A stretch of DNA of 64,000 nt, taken from Elusimicrobiaceae bacterium (GTDB lineage Bacteria > Elusimicrobiota > Elusimicrobia > Elusimicrobiales > Elusimicrobiaceae). The DNA lies in the NCBI GenBank assembly GCA_016283355.1, contig JAEEMS010000013.1, positions 1 to 64,000 of the forward strand. Reading direction: 5' to 3'. The translations under genes and the position numbers were made by a program. Shown piece by piece: positions 32,029-41,521 of the stretch (the stretch's first letter is position 1; each line of letters opens with the position of its first letter). A model generated the notes under the pieces. The model worked only from the letters and a program-made list of their open reading frames with translations. It searched no databases and was not told the origin of the DNA.

Positions 32029-33005
32029 TTGAATTCTCCCATCGTTCTAATATAGCGGGACGTACGCCGCAGTGCATAAATTAGTCCTAAAATCGCCAGC
32101 CCACCTGCAATAAATCCAAGGCCGGAGAGGAACAGACTCCCGAAGCACGAAGCAAACAATACAAAAATGTAAATTTCGGCTAAAATAGCGTTGCGCCGGA
32201 AGGAAATAAGATTTTGCGTTTTAATAGCCAAAAACATTCGGGCACCAAAGAAAATGAACACAAACAAATTGGCGATGATAACGGTTAGCCAATCGGGTGA
32301 GTGTAAGAAATTTCTTGTCCCCCAGTGCAACCCCAAAAGCCATGTGAAAATATATGCCAGCCATAATACCAGCTTGCTGAATGCTTTGGGGAGCAGCGTG
32401 TACGGGTGAGCCGTTTCATCCAATTTTTTACCGGCGTAACTAAGTAGACATAACAAGGCAACAAAGATAATTGCAGAGCCATCAAAAGTTTTCCAAAGGT
32501 GTTTGAGTATTTTCCCAATCCAACTCATATCGAATGCGCTGAAACATAAACACACCCATCCTAAATTAAAAAACAATGCCCGGCTTACTACTACAAATGG
32601 CAATCCCAGTAGGGCCCATGCCAGCGCGAAAGATTGCCACCCTCCTTCTAAATTAAACACTTGGCCTAATAATCCAATGGTGGCACCAATCATTAGGAAA
32701 GAAAGAATAGCAAAGAGTTCCTTTAACCCTTTTCTTTCATGTATTACACACCACCAAGTGGTATAGAATAGTGCACCCAATATAGCAAAATCTCCTACGA
32801 TTTTAACAACCGCACCCAAAGCATCCCAGTTAGAAGCTATTAGTAAACAAATTCCCAATCCAATAAGCAACCCCGCAATAATGAAGGCCGTATGCCAAAA
32901 AGTATTCCCGGTGCGTTTACGTTCAAAGGTTAAAATTTTCTCACATTGCTCTTGCGTGAGTAAATTTTCTTCTTTCCAACGTGTTAGTTTGTTTTGTAAA
33001 GACAT
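32025..33005 (-). CDS. DUF2157 family membrane protein
   Basis: A 326-residue protein. The cytoplasmic N-terminus (NKLTRWKEENLLTQEQCEKILTFE) has the helical pattern of DUF2157, followed by about eight membrane segments, for example FIIAGLLIGLGICLLIASNWDALG. The ribosome site AAGGAGAAAAT precedes the ATG. It is translationally coupled to the GDYXXLXY gene. No role is established for the family. Confidence 0.78.
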   Translation of the reverse strand: MSLQNKLTRWKEENLLTQEQCEKILTFERKRTGNTFWHTAFIIAGLLIGLGICLLIASNWDALGAVVKIVGDFAILGALFYTTWWCVIHERKGLKELFAILSFLMIGATIGLLGQVFNLEGGWQSFALAWALLGLPFVVVSRALFFNLGWVCLCFSAFDMSWIGKILKHLWKTFDGSAIIFVALLCLLSYAGKKLDETAHPYTLLPKAFSKLVLWLAYIFTWLLGLHWGTRNFLHSPDWLTVIIANLFVFIFFGARMFLAIKTQNLISFRRNAILAEIYIFVLFASCFGSLFLSGLGFIAGGLAILGLIYALRRTSRYIRTMGEFK

Positions 33006-33066
33006 ATTTTCTCCTTAAATACTAAGGGATATTGAATAAAAATTTCTGGGCGTACAGAAGCATCCC

Positions 33067-33104
33067 AAAATGCTAAAATATCTATATAGATGTTTTAGCA
33101 TTTT
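33067..33104. promoter_or_regulatory. 38-bp near-perfect palindrome before ychF
   Basis: AAAATGCTAAAA is followed by T, ATCTATATAGAT, G and TTTTAGCATTTT: 36 of 38 positions are self-complementary. Together with the following T residues it resembles an intrinsic terminator, yet it lies upstream of ychF in a divergent gap and 4 nt before the ribosome site. It may be an attenuator or an operator. Confidence 0.6.
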
Positions 33105-33121
33105 TTTTAGGAGTTCTTCAT

Positions 33122-34195
33122 ATGGAAATCGGTATTGTCGGGTTGCCCAACGTGGGCAAATCCACCCTTTTTAATGCTTTGACCTGTGCCGGCGCAGAAG
33201 CCAGCAACTATCCTTTTTGTACTATCGAGCCCAACGTAGGTATCGTAGCCATTCCCGATAAACGTTTGGACAAATTGTTTGAAATGTTTAAACCGCCCAA
33301 GAAAACGGCTGCATTTATTAAATTTGTAGATATTGCCGGTATCGTCAAAGGAGCAAGTCAAGGGGAAGGTTTGGGCAACAAATTTTTAGCCAACATCCGC
33401 GAAGTGGATGCCATTATCCATGTAGTGCGACTTTTTGAAGATGAGAACGTTACCCACGTAATGAATTCCGTAGATCCTTTGCGCGATATTGAAGTAATCA
33501 ATACCGAACTCATGCTGGCCGATTTGGAAACAGCCACCAAAATTTGCGACCGCTTGGCTTCTAACGCTAAATCCGGCAAAAAAGATGCCGTGGCCGCATG
33601 GGAACGGATGAAAGAAATTAAAGCCGCCCTTGAAAACGGAAAAATGGTTTCTTCTTTAGGATTAGAGCCGGAAGAACTCAAAGAATATCAATTTTTAACG
33701 TCTAAACCGGTGTTATACGTTGGTAATAATTCCGAAAAACGCAACGTAGAAAATGCGGAAAAAGTAGCCAAGTACGCCAAAGAAAACGGTTCCGGATTTG
33801 TGGAACTCTCCGTAAAATTTGAAGCCGACATTGCCGAATTTAGTGAAGAGGAAAAAAAGGCCTTCTTGGCCGAAACCGGCAACGATTATACCGGCCTGGA
33901 AAAAATTGTGCGCGAAGGAATGAAACTTTTAAACCTCTGTACCTATTTTACGGCCGGGCCGGAGGTAGAAGTGCGCAGTTGGCTTATTCCCGTTGGATGT
34001 ACTGCTCCGCAAGCGGCCGGCAAAATTCACAGCGATTTTGAAAAAGGTTTTATTCGTGCAGACGTTTACACCTTTGATGACCTTGAAAAGTACGGTAGCG
34101 AAAAAGCCCTGCGCGAACACGGCCTTATCCGTAGCGAAGGGAAAGATTATATTGTAAAGGACGGCGACGTCTGCCTGTTTAAAATCAATGCCTAA
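33122..34195 (+). CDS. ychF: YchF/Obg-like ATPase
   Basis: A 357-residue P-loop NTPase with [17 protein letters not shown] (G1), [20 protein letters not shown] (G3), VLYVGNNSE in place of NKxD (the change that gives ATP preference), and a C-terminal TGS domain ([40 protein letters not shown]). YchF binds ribosomes and affects stress responses. Length is normal. The ribosome site TTAGGAG follows the palindrome; the stop overlaps rlmD by 8 nt. Confidence 0.96.
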   Translation: MEIGIVGLPNVGKSTLFNALTCAGAEASNYPFCTIEPNVGIVAIPDKRLDKLFEMFKPPKKTAAFIKFVDIAGIVKGASQGEGLGNKFLANIREVDAIIHVVRLFEDENVTHVMNSVDPLRDIEVINTELMLADLETATKICDRLASNAKSGKKDAVAAWERMKEIKAALENGKMVSSLGLEPEELKEYQFLTSKPVLYVGNNSEKRNVENAEKVAKYAKENGSGFVELSVKFEADIAEFSEEEKKAFLAETGNDYTGLEKIVREGMKLLNLCTYFTAGPEVEVRSWLIPVGCTAPQAAGKIHSDFEKGFIRADVYTFDDLEKYGSEKALREHGLIRSEGKDYIVKDGDVCLFKINA

Positions 34196-35408
34196 CATTA
34201 CCTGCAAACATTTTGGCACGTGCGGCGGCTGCGCGTTGCTTAACTTATCTTATGAAGAACAAGTAGCCAAAAAACGCGCCAAACTGCAAGAAACGCTGAA
34301 AGATTTTTGGACGAAAGAAATCCCCGTTACAACGACGGAAAACCCCGTTTATTTCCGCAACAAAGTGGAACTTGGGTTTTGTCATCAAGTGAAATGGCGC
34401 GAGGATTACAAAAAGAACGATCCGGAAAATAAAACCCGCCCCTTAGAATTTGAACAAACACTCGGTTTTAAACTCAAAGGCCGATGGGACCGTGCCGTCG
34501 ATTTGCAAGAATGTTTTTTATTTAGCGATAAATTAGTTCCGCTGGTGGATGCCATCCGCGCGTGGGCCGCAAAAGAGAATCTTTCTTACTACGACCAGCG
34601 CAAACACACGGGCATCTTGCGCCACCTTATGGTACGTGAAGGTAAAAACACCGGCGAACAAATTGTAGTGTTGTTTGTTACGGACGATTTTAACGAAAAA
34701 ACGTTTGTGGCCGCCGTGGAATCCGTACTCCCCAATGCCCACATTATGGCGGCCGTGAATAATGGCCTCGCGGATACCGCCGAGCCGGAAAGTTTGCGTG
34801 TGCTAAAAGGCAAAGATCACATTTTTGAAAAAATTATGTTGACGGACAGGGACGGAAAAACCGAGCGCGAAGTCATTTTTAAACTTTCTCCGCAGTCATT
34901 TTTCCAAACCAATACGTCCACTGCACAAAAGATGTATTCCAAGGTGCGTGGGGTTGTTAAACAAATTGCGCCTAAACGCATTTACGATTTGTACGGTGGG
35001 GCGGGAAGTTTTTCGCTCTCGTGTGCGGACCTGTGTGAGAAAAGTATTTGTGTGGAAAGTGTGGCTCCGGCCATTTATAACGGCATTGAAAACGCTAAAC
35101 TAAATAACGTCAAAAACGTGCAATTTTTTTGCTCTCGCGTGGAAGATTTTGTAAAAGAGCAACCTATAGAGAAAAAAGACGCACTCATTATTTTGGACCC
35201 ACCTCGTAGCGGTATGCACCCGCGTGCGTGTAAGGCAGTAGCGCAGAGCAACGTGGAAAATGTACTTTACATTTCCTGCAACCCCGTTACGTTGGCAACG
35301 GACCTTAAAACACTCACGCAGCACTATAACATTTTGAACGTGGAAGCGTTTGATTTCTTTCCGCACAGCGAACACATAGAAACATATGTACAACTAAAAT
35401 TAAAATAA
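34188..35408 (+). CDS. rlmD: 23S rRNA (uracil-C5)-methyltransferase, RlmD/TrmA family
   Basis: A 406-residue enzyme. The N-terminal CKHFGTCGGC, with one further Cys downstream (VDLQECFLF), is the [4Fe-4S] site of RlmD-type enzymes. The usual N-terminal TRAM domain is absent, since the Cys motif starts at residue 6. FFQTNTSTAQKMY, DLYGGAGSFSLS, ILDPPRSGMHP and YISCNP (catalytic Cys) form the methyltransferase core. It makes m5U in 23S rRNA; which uridine is not certain. It overlaps ychF by 8 nt. Confidence 0.88.
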   Translation: MPNITCKHFGTCGGCALLNLSYEEQVAKKRAKLQETLKDFWTKEIPVTTTENPVYFRNKVELGFCHQVKWREDYKKNDPENKTRPLEFEQTLGFKLKGRWDRAVDLQECFLFSDKLVPLVDAIRAWAAKENLSYYDQRKHTGILRHLMVREGKNTGEQIVVLFVTDDFNEKTFVAAVESVLPNAHIMAAVNNGLADTAEPESLRVLKGKDHIFEKIMLTDRDGKTEREVIFKLSPQSFFQTNTSTAQKMYSKVRGVVKQIAPKRIYDLYGGAGSFSLSCADLCEKSICVESVAPAIYNGIENAKLNNVKNVQFFCSRVEDFVKEQPIEKKDALIILDPPRSGMHPRACKAVAQSNVENVLYISCNPVTLATDLKTLTQHYNILNVEAFDFFPHSEHIETYVQLKLK

Positions 35409-35423
35409 AGGAGATACTGTGGC

Positions 35424-35948
35424 ATGAAAAGAGCTAAGTTTTGGGGATTAGTAGGGGCCTACAGTTTGGATTTCTTTGTTATCTTTGTAGTCGGAGCTTC
35501 TTTGCTTTCCCATCTTACCTTTTCGGGGAGTTCCCTACTAGGTTTCCAAGTTGAACAATTGGACGGGGATCGTTTGATTCCAGTTTTGGATTTATTTTTA
35601 TATATTTTTTGTTTGTTGTATTTTTTTATTTTTGAGGGAATCATAGGGAATGCGTCCCCTGGGAAAATGGCTACGGGTATTTGTCTATCCAAAAATAATT
35701 TAGTTTGGTGGCGTGTATTGATAAGTTACTTAATAGACGCAGCTATACTGCCTCTTTCTTTTTTTATAGCCCTTAACACGCAGAATATGTGGACGTCCGG
35801 AGATGCAGTAGCCGACGGAATGACGGGATTTTTTATAAGTTTAGCAGGATGTATCTTTTACTTTTCTATTTGTGAACGCTTTTTTAGAAAATCATTTGGT
35901 AAAAAACTAATGGGTTTGCAAGTAGTACGGAAAGAAGAAATAAAATGA
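35424..35948 (+). CDS. RDD family membrane protein
   Basis: A 174-residue protein with four hydrophobic segments. The first carries the Asp in GAYSLDFFVIFVV; the loop GIIGNASPGKMATGICLSKN and the C-terminal SFGKKLMGLQVVR repeat the RDD-type PGKx-GI and GKKLMGL motifs. The first Arg of the RDD motif is not obvious. Transport roles have been proposed for some members. The stop overlaps the helicase start (ATGA). Confidence 0.75.
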   Translation: MKRAKFWGLVGAYSLDFFVIFVVGASLLSHLTFSGSSLLGFQVEQLDGDRLIPVLDLFLYIFCLLYFFIFEGIIGNASPGKMATGICLSKNNLVWWRVLISYLIDAAILPLSFFIALNTQNMWTSGDAVADGMTGFFISLAGCIFYFSICERFFRKSFGKKLMGLQVVRKEEIK

Positions 35949-38425
35949 CCGTAGAAGAAGCTTTAAATTCCTTAAATCCGCAACAGCGAGAGGCCGCTCT
36001 ATACGACGGGGGGCCGTGCCTTATTGTAGCCGGTGCGGGTACGGGCAAAACCAAAACTTTAACCACCAAAATCGCCAAGTTAATTGCGGACGGTTATCAT
36101 CCAGCACGCATTTTGGCCGTCACGTTTACCAACAAAGCTGCCGGAGAAATGCGTGAACGTGTACACCAATTGGTGGGGGAAAGTGCGGCGCGGCGTGTGT
36201 GGATTCACACGTTTCACTCCTTTGGCGTACGGGTGCTTAGGCAACACGCAGAGAAAATCGGCCTCACGAAAGATTTTGCCATTTACGATGATAATGACCA
36301 GAAAAAAGTCGTTACGCTTATTTTGCAGGAAATGGGCGTTAAAGAACCCAAAAAAGAAGTGGGACAAATTGTCAGTATTATTTCCCGCGCCAAGGACGAT
36401 ATGGTCAGTCCCGATGCGTTCATGCAAAAAGTAACGGCCTCGGGAGTAGACGGATACATTCGAGCTGCCGAAGTTTATCGCCGTTATGAGAAAAAACTCA
36501 AAGAAGCGGGAGCACTCGATTTTGGGGATTTGCTTGTCAAAACCATGCAACTTTTTCGCGCACACGAAGATGTACGGACTTATTATCAAGATTTTTTTCA
36601 ATATATTTTAGTGGACGAGTACCAGGACACGAACCATACGCAATACTTAATTACCAAAACCCTGGCTGAGAAACACCGTAAACTTTGTGTGGTGGGGGAC
36701 CCGGACCAGAGTATCTATTCCTGGCGCGGAGCGAACATTCGCAATATTTTGGAATTTGAAAAAGATTTCAAAGATGCCAAAATTATTACGCTTGAACAGA
36801 ACTACCGTTCCACCAAAGTAATTTTAGATGCTTCCAACCGTTTAATTACCAAAAATAAAAAACGCAAGGATAAAAATTTATTTACAGAGCAACAAGAAGG
36901 CGAGCCGATAGAAGTGCGTTCTTGCCTAAGTGAAGGGGATGAAGCCCGTTGGGTAAGTCACACCATTAAGGCCCTTGTTGAAAACGACGGGGAAAGTTTA
37001 AAAGATATGGCTGTGTTTTACCGCACTAACGCGCAGAGCCGCAGTTTTGAAGATTATTTCCGGCGTTACCAAATTCCATACCGTTTAATTGGTACGGTGC
37101 GGTTCTATGACCGTAAAGAGATCAAAGATTTAATGTGTTATGCACGTATCTTAGTTAATTCAGCCGATAATGTAAGTTTACTTCGTATTATCAACACGCC
37201 TACTCGTGGTATTGGGGATAAGGCACAGAAGGTGCTGCTGGATTACGCGAGTGCCAACGGAATTTCACTGTATGACGCGCTTAAAAAGGCTGCGTTTGTA
37301 CCGGGAATTTCATCTATGGCACAGAAATCAGCTATTAAGCTTATTCAACTGTTTGAGAACTGGCGCGGAGATATGCTGCTAACTGCTCCCGCAGATATTT
37401 TTCACAAAATTTTGATAGAGTCCGGGTATTTGGATAGTGTAAAAGCAGAAATGGAAAAAGACCCGGAAGCCGAATCCCGCCTGCAGAACTTGGATGCACT
37501 TGTGAACGCCGTAAAAGAATATGAAGAACGCTGCGAACGCGGCGAAAAAGATCCCTCCGTGGCAGATTTCCTACAAGAAGTTTCCCTCCTTTCCGGCGAA
37601 GATGATACCAACGCCGCTACGGACGGCGCGGTTACCTTGATGACGGTACACTTAGCCAAAGGACTGGAATTTGCAGATGTTTTTGTAACCGGTTTGGAAG
37701 AGAATCTCTTTCCCATCGGGTGCGATAACGAAGACGATTTGGAAGAAGAACGCCGTTTGTGCTACGTGGCTATGACCCGCGCTAAGAAACGATTATTTTT
37801 AACCTACGCACAAACACGGCGAAAGTTCGGGCAGTTACAACAAAACACACCTTCCCGTTTTTTGTTCGAAAGCGGGCTTGTGGATGAAAGTGAAGTGCAG
37901 GAAACGCAACCTCGCTTTACGGACTACCGTGCTAAATACGGTTTGTACGGCGGCAGCGCTTCGGGCGGATACCAAGGGGGAAATTATCAACGCCGTTCGT
38001 TTTATGGGCGCGGCGGCTCCCGTTCCCACCGAACCGAAGATTTTGAAGGGTATGCATCCAAGAGCAAATTTCAAAAACAATATGATGAATACGGATATGA
38101 AATAGAACCCAACCAAGATTTGGATTATACAGAATCTTCTTCCTTGAGAAATAAAACTTTCGATGCGGCCCCTTCCTCGTATCATTTATCGGATCCGCGC
38201 CGTGTGCCCGGCTACAAAATGCCCGAACCGGAAGTGCCCGCGGTTCCGGCCGAGAAAAATGCGGACGGTGTAGCCGTGGGCGGGTTGGTAAAACACGGAG
38301 TGTTCGGTCAAGGGAAAATCGTTCAGATTGTCGGGTCCGGCGAAAGTGCCAAAATTACCGTACTTTTCGGTAATGGTACTCGTCGTACATTTATGCTTAA
38401 ATTTGCCCCGTTGGAAATTTTGTAA
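35945..38425 (+). CDS. pcrA: ATP-dependent DNA helicase UvrD/PcrA
   Basis: An 826-residue superfamily 1A helicase. Motif I is AGAGTGKTKTLT, Ia TFTNKAAGEMRER, II ILVDEYQDTNHTQY, III VGDPDQSIYSWRGA, IV EQNYRST, V TVHLAKGLEFADVFVTGLEE and VI RRLCYVAMTRAKKRL. It unwinds DNA in repair and replication. The region after residue about 665 is a Gly/Tyr/Arg-rich linker (YGGSASGGYQGGNYQRRSF), and the end (GLVKHGVFGQGKIVQIVG) is the PcrA C-terminal Tudor-like fold that contacts RNA polymerase in relatives. Confidence 0.95.
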   Translation: MTVEEALNSLNPQQREAALYDGGPCLIVAGAGTGKTKTLTTKIAKLIADGYHPARILAVTFTNKAAGEMRERVHQLVGESAARRVWIHTFHSFGVRVLRQHAEKIGLTKDFAIYDDNDQKKVVTLILQEMGVKEPKKEVGQIVSIISRAKDDMVSPDAFMQKVTASGVDGYIRAAEVYRRYEKKLKEAGALDFGDLLVKTMQLFRAHEDVRTYYQDFFQYILVDEYQDTNHTQYLITKTLAEKHRKLCVVGDPDQSIYSWRGANIRNILEFEKDFKDAKIITLEQNYRSTKVILDASNRLITKNKKRKDKNLFTEQQEGEPIEVRSCLSEGDEARWVSHTIKALVENDGESLKDMAVFYRTNAQSRSFEDYFRRYQIPYRLIGTVRFYDRKEIKDLMCYARILVNSADNVSLLRIINTPTRGIGDKAQKVLLDYASANGISLYDALKKAAFVPGISSMAQKSAIKLIQLFENWRGDMLLTAPADIFHKILIESGYLDSVKAEMEKDPEAESRLQNLDALVNAVKEYEERCERGEKDPSVADFLQEVSLLSGEDDTNAATDGAVTLMTVHLAKGLEFADVFVTGLEENLFPIGCDNEDDLEEERRLCYVAMTRAKKRLFLTYAQTRRKFGQLQQNTPSRFLFESGLVDESEVQETQPRFTDYRAKYGLYGGSASGGYQGGNYQRRSFYGRGGSRSHRTEDFEGYASKSKFQKQYDEYGYEIEPNQDLDYTESSSLRNKTFDAAPSSYHLSDPRRVPGYKMPEPEVPAVPAEKNADGVAVGGLVKHGVFGQGKIVQIVGSGESAKITVLFGNGTRRTFMLKFAPLEIL

Positions 38426-38529
38426 GAACACGCGCGCCAATCATAATACTTAAAATTTTTCTTGAAAAAGGTTTGTTTTTTACTTATACTATTAGGTGAC
38501 GGAGAATTTTGTTTTGAGTGAGGGTTCTT

Positions 38530-38793
38530 ATGAAAAATACAGCTGGTTTTACGTTAATTGAATTATTAGTTGTCGTGTTGATTATCGGCATTTTGGCAGC
38601 GGTTGCGTTGCCGCAATATAACAAAGCCGTAGAAAAATCTCGTGCCACGGAGGCGACGATTTTCCTGAAAAATTTAGAGACAGCCGAAACGGCATACCAG
38701 TTGGCTAATGGGGAATTTACGAACGACTTGGATGCCTTGGACATTGATGTAAGAGGAAATGCTTCTGCGGAGGCAGCAGGCAACGGCTATTAA
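38530..38793 (+). CDS. Short type IV prepilin-like protein (87 aa)
   Basis: KNTAG-FTLIELLVVVLIIGILAAVALPQYNKAVEKSRATEA is a textbook prepilin N-terminus. The ATG at 38530 follows GAGGG; a GTG at 38518 is less likely. The protein ends after only about 50 residues past the helix (GNASAEAAGNGY), about half the length of the two prepilins at 26-27 kb. It may be a minor pilin or one truncated by an early stop; another frame stays open for about 30 codons after the stop, but I see no convincing pilin sequence there. Confidence 0.8.
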   Translation: MKNTAGFTLIELLVVVLIIGILAAVALPQYNKAVEKSRATEATIFLKNLETAETAYQLANGEFTNDLDALDIDVRGNASAEAAGNGY

Positions 38794-38849
38794 AAATCAG
38801 GTATTTCTTACGAGCACATTGGCATAAAGTAGAATGTACGATTGATTTG

Positions 38850-38878
38850 AAATCCCCGGGTTTCGCCCGGGGATTTTT
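38850..38878. terminator. Bidirectional terminator between convergent genes
   Basis: AAATCCCCGGG-tttcg-CCCGGGGATTTTT has A and T runs on both sides. It ends the short prepilin gene and the small membrane protein gene. Confidence 0.85.
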
Positions 38879-38888
38879 ATGTTTTAAT

Positions 38889-39182
38889 TTACGCCGCCGA
38901 TGCGATCATCGCGGAAATAAATGCAATAATGGCTCCGCCGAACAAGATAAACAAAATTACCGGAATTAAGGCAATAAGAATAGTCAGCCAACCAAACACC
39001 GCTGCCCAACGGGATAGGGAGAATGCCTCCTCGCTGCGTTCTTGGCGATTTAAATCTTGTATACGCAGTGAGAAAATCAAAGCAGCCAAAGCAATCGGAA
39101 TTGTAAAAAATCCCGTTAAGCAAGATACAATTACCGCGATAATGGATAAAATAAAATGGTCTTTAGGCATATTGTTAGACAT
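38889..39182 (-). CDS. Small CD225/dispanin-like membrane protein (97 aa)
   Basis: Two membrane helices flank a polar loop: DHFILSIIAVIVSCLTGFFTIPIALAALIFS, then LRIQDLNRQERSEEAFSLSRWAAVFGWLTILIALIPVILFILFGG. The layout resembles bacterial CD225/DUF4190-type proteins, in which the loop holds alternating charged and Ala/Ser residues. Function unknown. The start has an AGGGGGATGTCAAG ribosome region. Confidence 0.6.
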   Translation of the reverse strand: MSNNMPKDHFILSIIAVIVSCLTGFFTIPIALAALIFSLRIQDLNRQERSEEAFSLSRWAAVFGWLTILIALIPVILFILFGGAIIAFISAMIASAA

Positions 39183-39260
39183 CTTGACATCCCCCTGTTA
39201 TAAAAGCTTTACTAAATCTCTAAATTATTATATAAAATATAGTGTTAAAGGGAGATTGAT

Positions 39261-39542
39261 ATGGCAATTACAAAAAAAGACGTGATGCATACCGGCAAAA
39301 TGGCCGATATGGCAGTCAGTGAACAAGAGGCCGCCATTTACGAGGCGCAGTTGGAAGCGCTTTTTAAATGGGTCAATGATTTGTCCGGTGTGGATACAGA
39401 AGGTGTATCGTTACAACATTCTAATTTAGCGGCGCATTTGCGCCCGGATGATCCTGTGGTTAATTTGGAATTGGCAAAAGAATTACGTGCCCGTTTTGCA
39501 CAAGAAGAAAAGGACTGTGCGAAGGTAAAGAAGGTACTTTGA
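39261..39542 (+). CDS. gatC: Asp/Glu-tRNA amidotransferase subunit C
   Basis: A 93-residue GatC. It has the family pattern: helix-rich N-terminus (KKDVMHTGKMADMAVSEQE), LEALFKWVNDLSGVDTEGV in the middle, and HLRPDDPVV near the C-terminus. It wraps GatA and GatB in the complex that converts Glu-tRNA(Gln) and Asp-tRNA(Asn) to their amides. gatA starts 1 nt after the stop. Confidence 0.88.
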   Translation: MAITKKDVMHTGKMADMAVSEQEAAIYEAQLEALFKWVNDLSGVDTEGVSLQHSNLAAHLRPDDPVVNLELAKELRARFAQEEKDCAKVKKVL

Positions 39543-39543
39543 T

Positions 39544-40953
39544 ATGCACAGTGTAGCAGAAATAGTTGCCGCCATAACCTCCGGCCAGAAAACCGCAGAA
39601 GAAATTACGCGGGAAAGTTTATCCGTTATCTCCCAAAAAAATCCCTCTATTAATGCTTTTGTGGAAGTGTTTGAGCAAGATGCCCTTGCCCAAGCCCGTG
39701 CAGTAGATGAAAAACGTGCTCGCGGGGAAAAGCTAGGGCCTTTGGCCGGTGTGCCGGTAGGGATCAAAGATAATTTTCTTTATAAAGGGCACAAAGTAAC
39801 GTGCTGTTCCAAAATGCTTGCCAATTATGAAGCTGCCTATACTTCTACGGCTGTGGAGCGACTCATCCAAGCCGATGCTGTGATTGTTGGCCGTACCAAT
39901 ATGGATGAGTTTGCCATGGGAAGCAGTAATGAAACGTCTGTCTATGGGCCGGTACACAATCCGGTTGATCTTACCCGTGTTCCGGGGGGATCTTCCGGCG
40001 GTAGTGCAGCGGCAGTGGCGGCCGGAATGGTGCCGGTAGCTTTGGGAACAGATACAGGCGGGTCGGTGCGTCAACCGGCCGGATTTTGCGGTGTGGTAGG
40101 TATTAAACCTGGGTACGGGCGCATTTCCCGTTACGGGGTAATTTCCTTTGCCTCCAGCGCAGATCAGGTAGGTGTTTTGGCTACCACCGTAAAGGATGCT
40201 GCGGATGTGTTAGAAGTGATTTCCGGTAAGGATGTACATGATTGTACTTCTTTGGAAGATCCGGTTCCTTCCTATTCTTCCCTTTTTACCAAAGATTTAA
40301 AAGGCGTAAAAGTGGGGCTTCCCAAGGGCTTTTTAGATGGGTTGGATGATTCAATTAAAAATCGTGTAAAAGAAGCGGCTGCGCTGTTAAAATCAAAAGG
40401 TGCCGAAGTGGTGGAAGTATCCCTTCCGTATGCAAAGTATTCTGCTCCTTGCTATTACATTATTACTAGTGCAGAAGCAAGTTCCAATCTAGGCCGTTAT
40501 GATGGCATCCGTTACGGATATGCGGATACAACAGCTGCGGATTTAAACAGTTATTATTTAAATTCTCGTGCTCCTTTTGGCTTGGAAGTTAAAAAGAGAA
40601 TTGTAATCGGGACGTATGCGCTTCGGTCCGAGAATTACGAGGCCTGCTTTTTGAAAGCGATGAAAGTGCGTGAGCTGATTCGTGAAGATTTTAAAAAAGT
40701 GTTTCAACAGGTGGATGTATTACTGACGCCCACCTCGCCTACTACGGCCTTTAAGATTGGTTATCATGACGAAAATCCCATCGCGTTGTATTTGGCGGAT
40801 TTGTACACTTGCCAAGGGAACATCGGCGGATTGGCAGGGATTAGCGTGCCGTTTGGAAAGGACAAACAGGGGCTTCCCGTTGGCATACAATTCTATGGCC
40901 CTATTTTACAGGAAGAGAAAATTTTAAACGTGGCACATCAAGTAGAGCAATAA
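39544..40953 (+). CDS. gatA: Asp/Glu-tRNA amidotransferase subunit A
   Basis: A 469-residue amidase. The catalytic Lys is in [14 protein letters not shown], and the cis-Ser/Ser pair in [36 protein letters not shown]. It supplies ammonia from glutamine or asparagine to GatB. Length is normal. gatB is not next to it; a Nudix gene follows 2 nt later. Confidence 0.95.
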   Translation: MHSVAEIVAAITSGQKTAEEITRESLSVISQKNPSINAFVEVFEQDALAQARAVDEKRARGEKLGPLAGVPVGIKDNFLYKGHKVTCCSKMLANYEAAYTSTAVERLIQADAVIVGRTNMDEFAMGSSNETSVYGPVHNPVDLTRVPGGSSGGSAAAVAAGMVPVALGTDTGGSVRQPAGFCGVVGIKPGYGRISRYGVISFASSADQVGVLATTVKDAADVLEVISGKDVHDCTSLEDPVPSYSSLFTKDLKGVKVGLPKGFLDGLDDSIKNRVKEAAALLKSKGAEVVEVSLPYAKYSAPCYYIITSAEASSNLGRYDGIRYGYADTTAADLNSYYLNSRAPFGLEVKKRIVIGTYALRSENYEACFLKAMKVRELIREDFKKVFQQVDVLLTPTSPTTAFKIGYHDENPIALYLADLYTCQGNIGGLAGISVPFGKDKQGLPVGIQFYGPILQEEKILNVAHQVEQ

Positions 40954-40955
40954 AT

Positions 40956-41393
40956 ATGATTGTTTCGGAATTTTCATGCGGCGGCGTAATTCTTGACGGA
41001 CGGAAAGTATTGTTGGTCCAGGTCAAGAATATGAAAGGGAAAAAGATTTGGACTTTTCCCAAAGGCCATATTGAGGCGGGAGAAACACCCCGCCAGGCCG
41101 CATTGCGCGAAGTATTGGAAGAGACCGGCTACAAAGCAGTTATTGTGCGTCCGATGATTCGTGTGAAATATGCATTTACGTTTCAAGGAAACTACATAAA
41201 AAAAATGGTCCAATGGTATTTAATGAAAAAATTGGGCCGTATCGGCAAACATGATGCCAGTGAAATTTTGGCCATTCGCTGGGTATCCCTTCTCAAAGCG
41301 CACGAACTGGTGCAATATCCCAGTGATATCCGCCTGGTAGATATGTTGTTGGCCTCTCTCAATATTACACCTACCGAAACCCCAGAAGAATAA
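40956..41393 (+). CDS. Nudix hydrolase
   Basis: A 145-residue protein with a complete Nudix box, GHIEAGETPRQAALREVLEETGYKA (GX5EX7REUXEEXGU). FSCGGVILDGRKVLLVQVK and WTFPKGH resemble diadenosine polyphosphate hydrolases of the MutT/Ap4A type. The substrate is uncertain. It is cotranscribed with gatCA, with a weak hairpin (41408-41438) after it. Confidence 0.88.
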   Translation: MIVSEFSCGGVILDGRKVLLVQVKNMKGKKIWTFPKGHIEAGETPRQAALREVLEETGYKAVIVRPMIRVKYAFTFQGNYIKKMVQWYLMKKLGRIGKHDASEILAIRWVSLLKAHELVQYPSDIRLVDMLLASLNITPTETPEE

Positions 41394-41521
41394 TCTCTTT
41401 TATTTTGAAAAAGCGCCCTCCCACAGAGGTAGCTTTTTATATGCGTTTGAAAAATTGTTTCTTGTAATTTTTTTATTTTTTCTTATAGTGTAAATGAAAT
41501 TTTTTATTTTCGGAGGAATTT

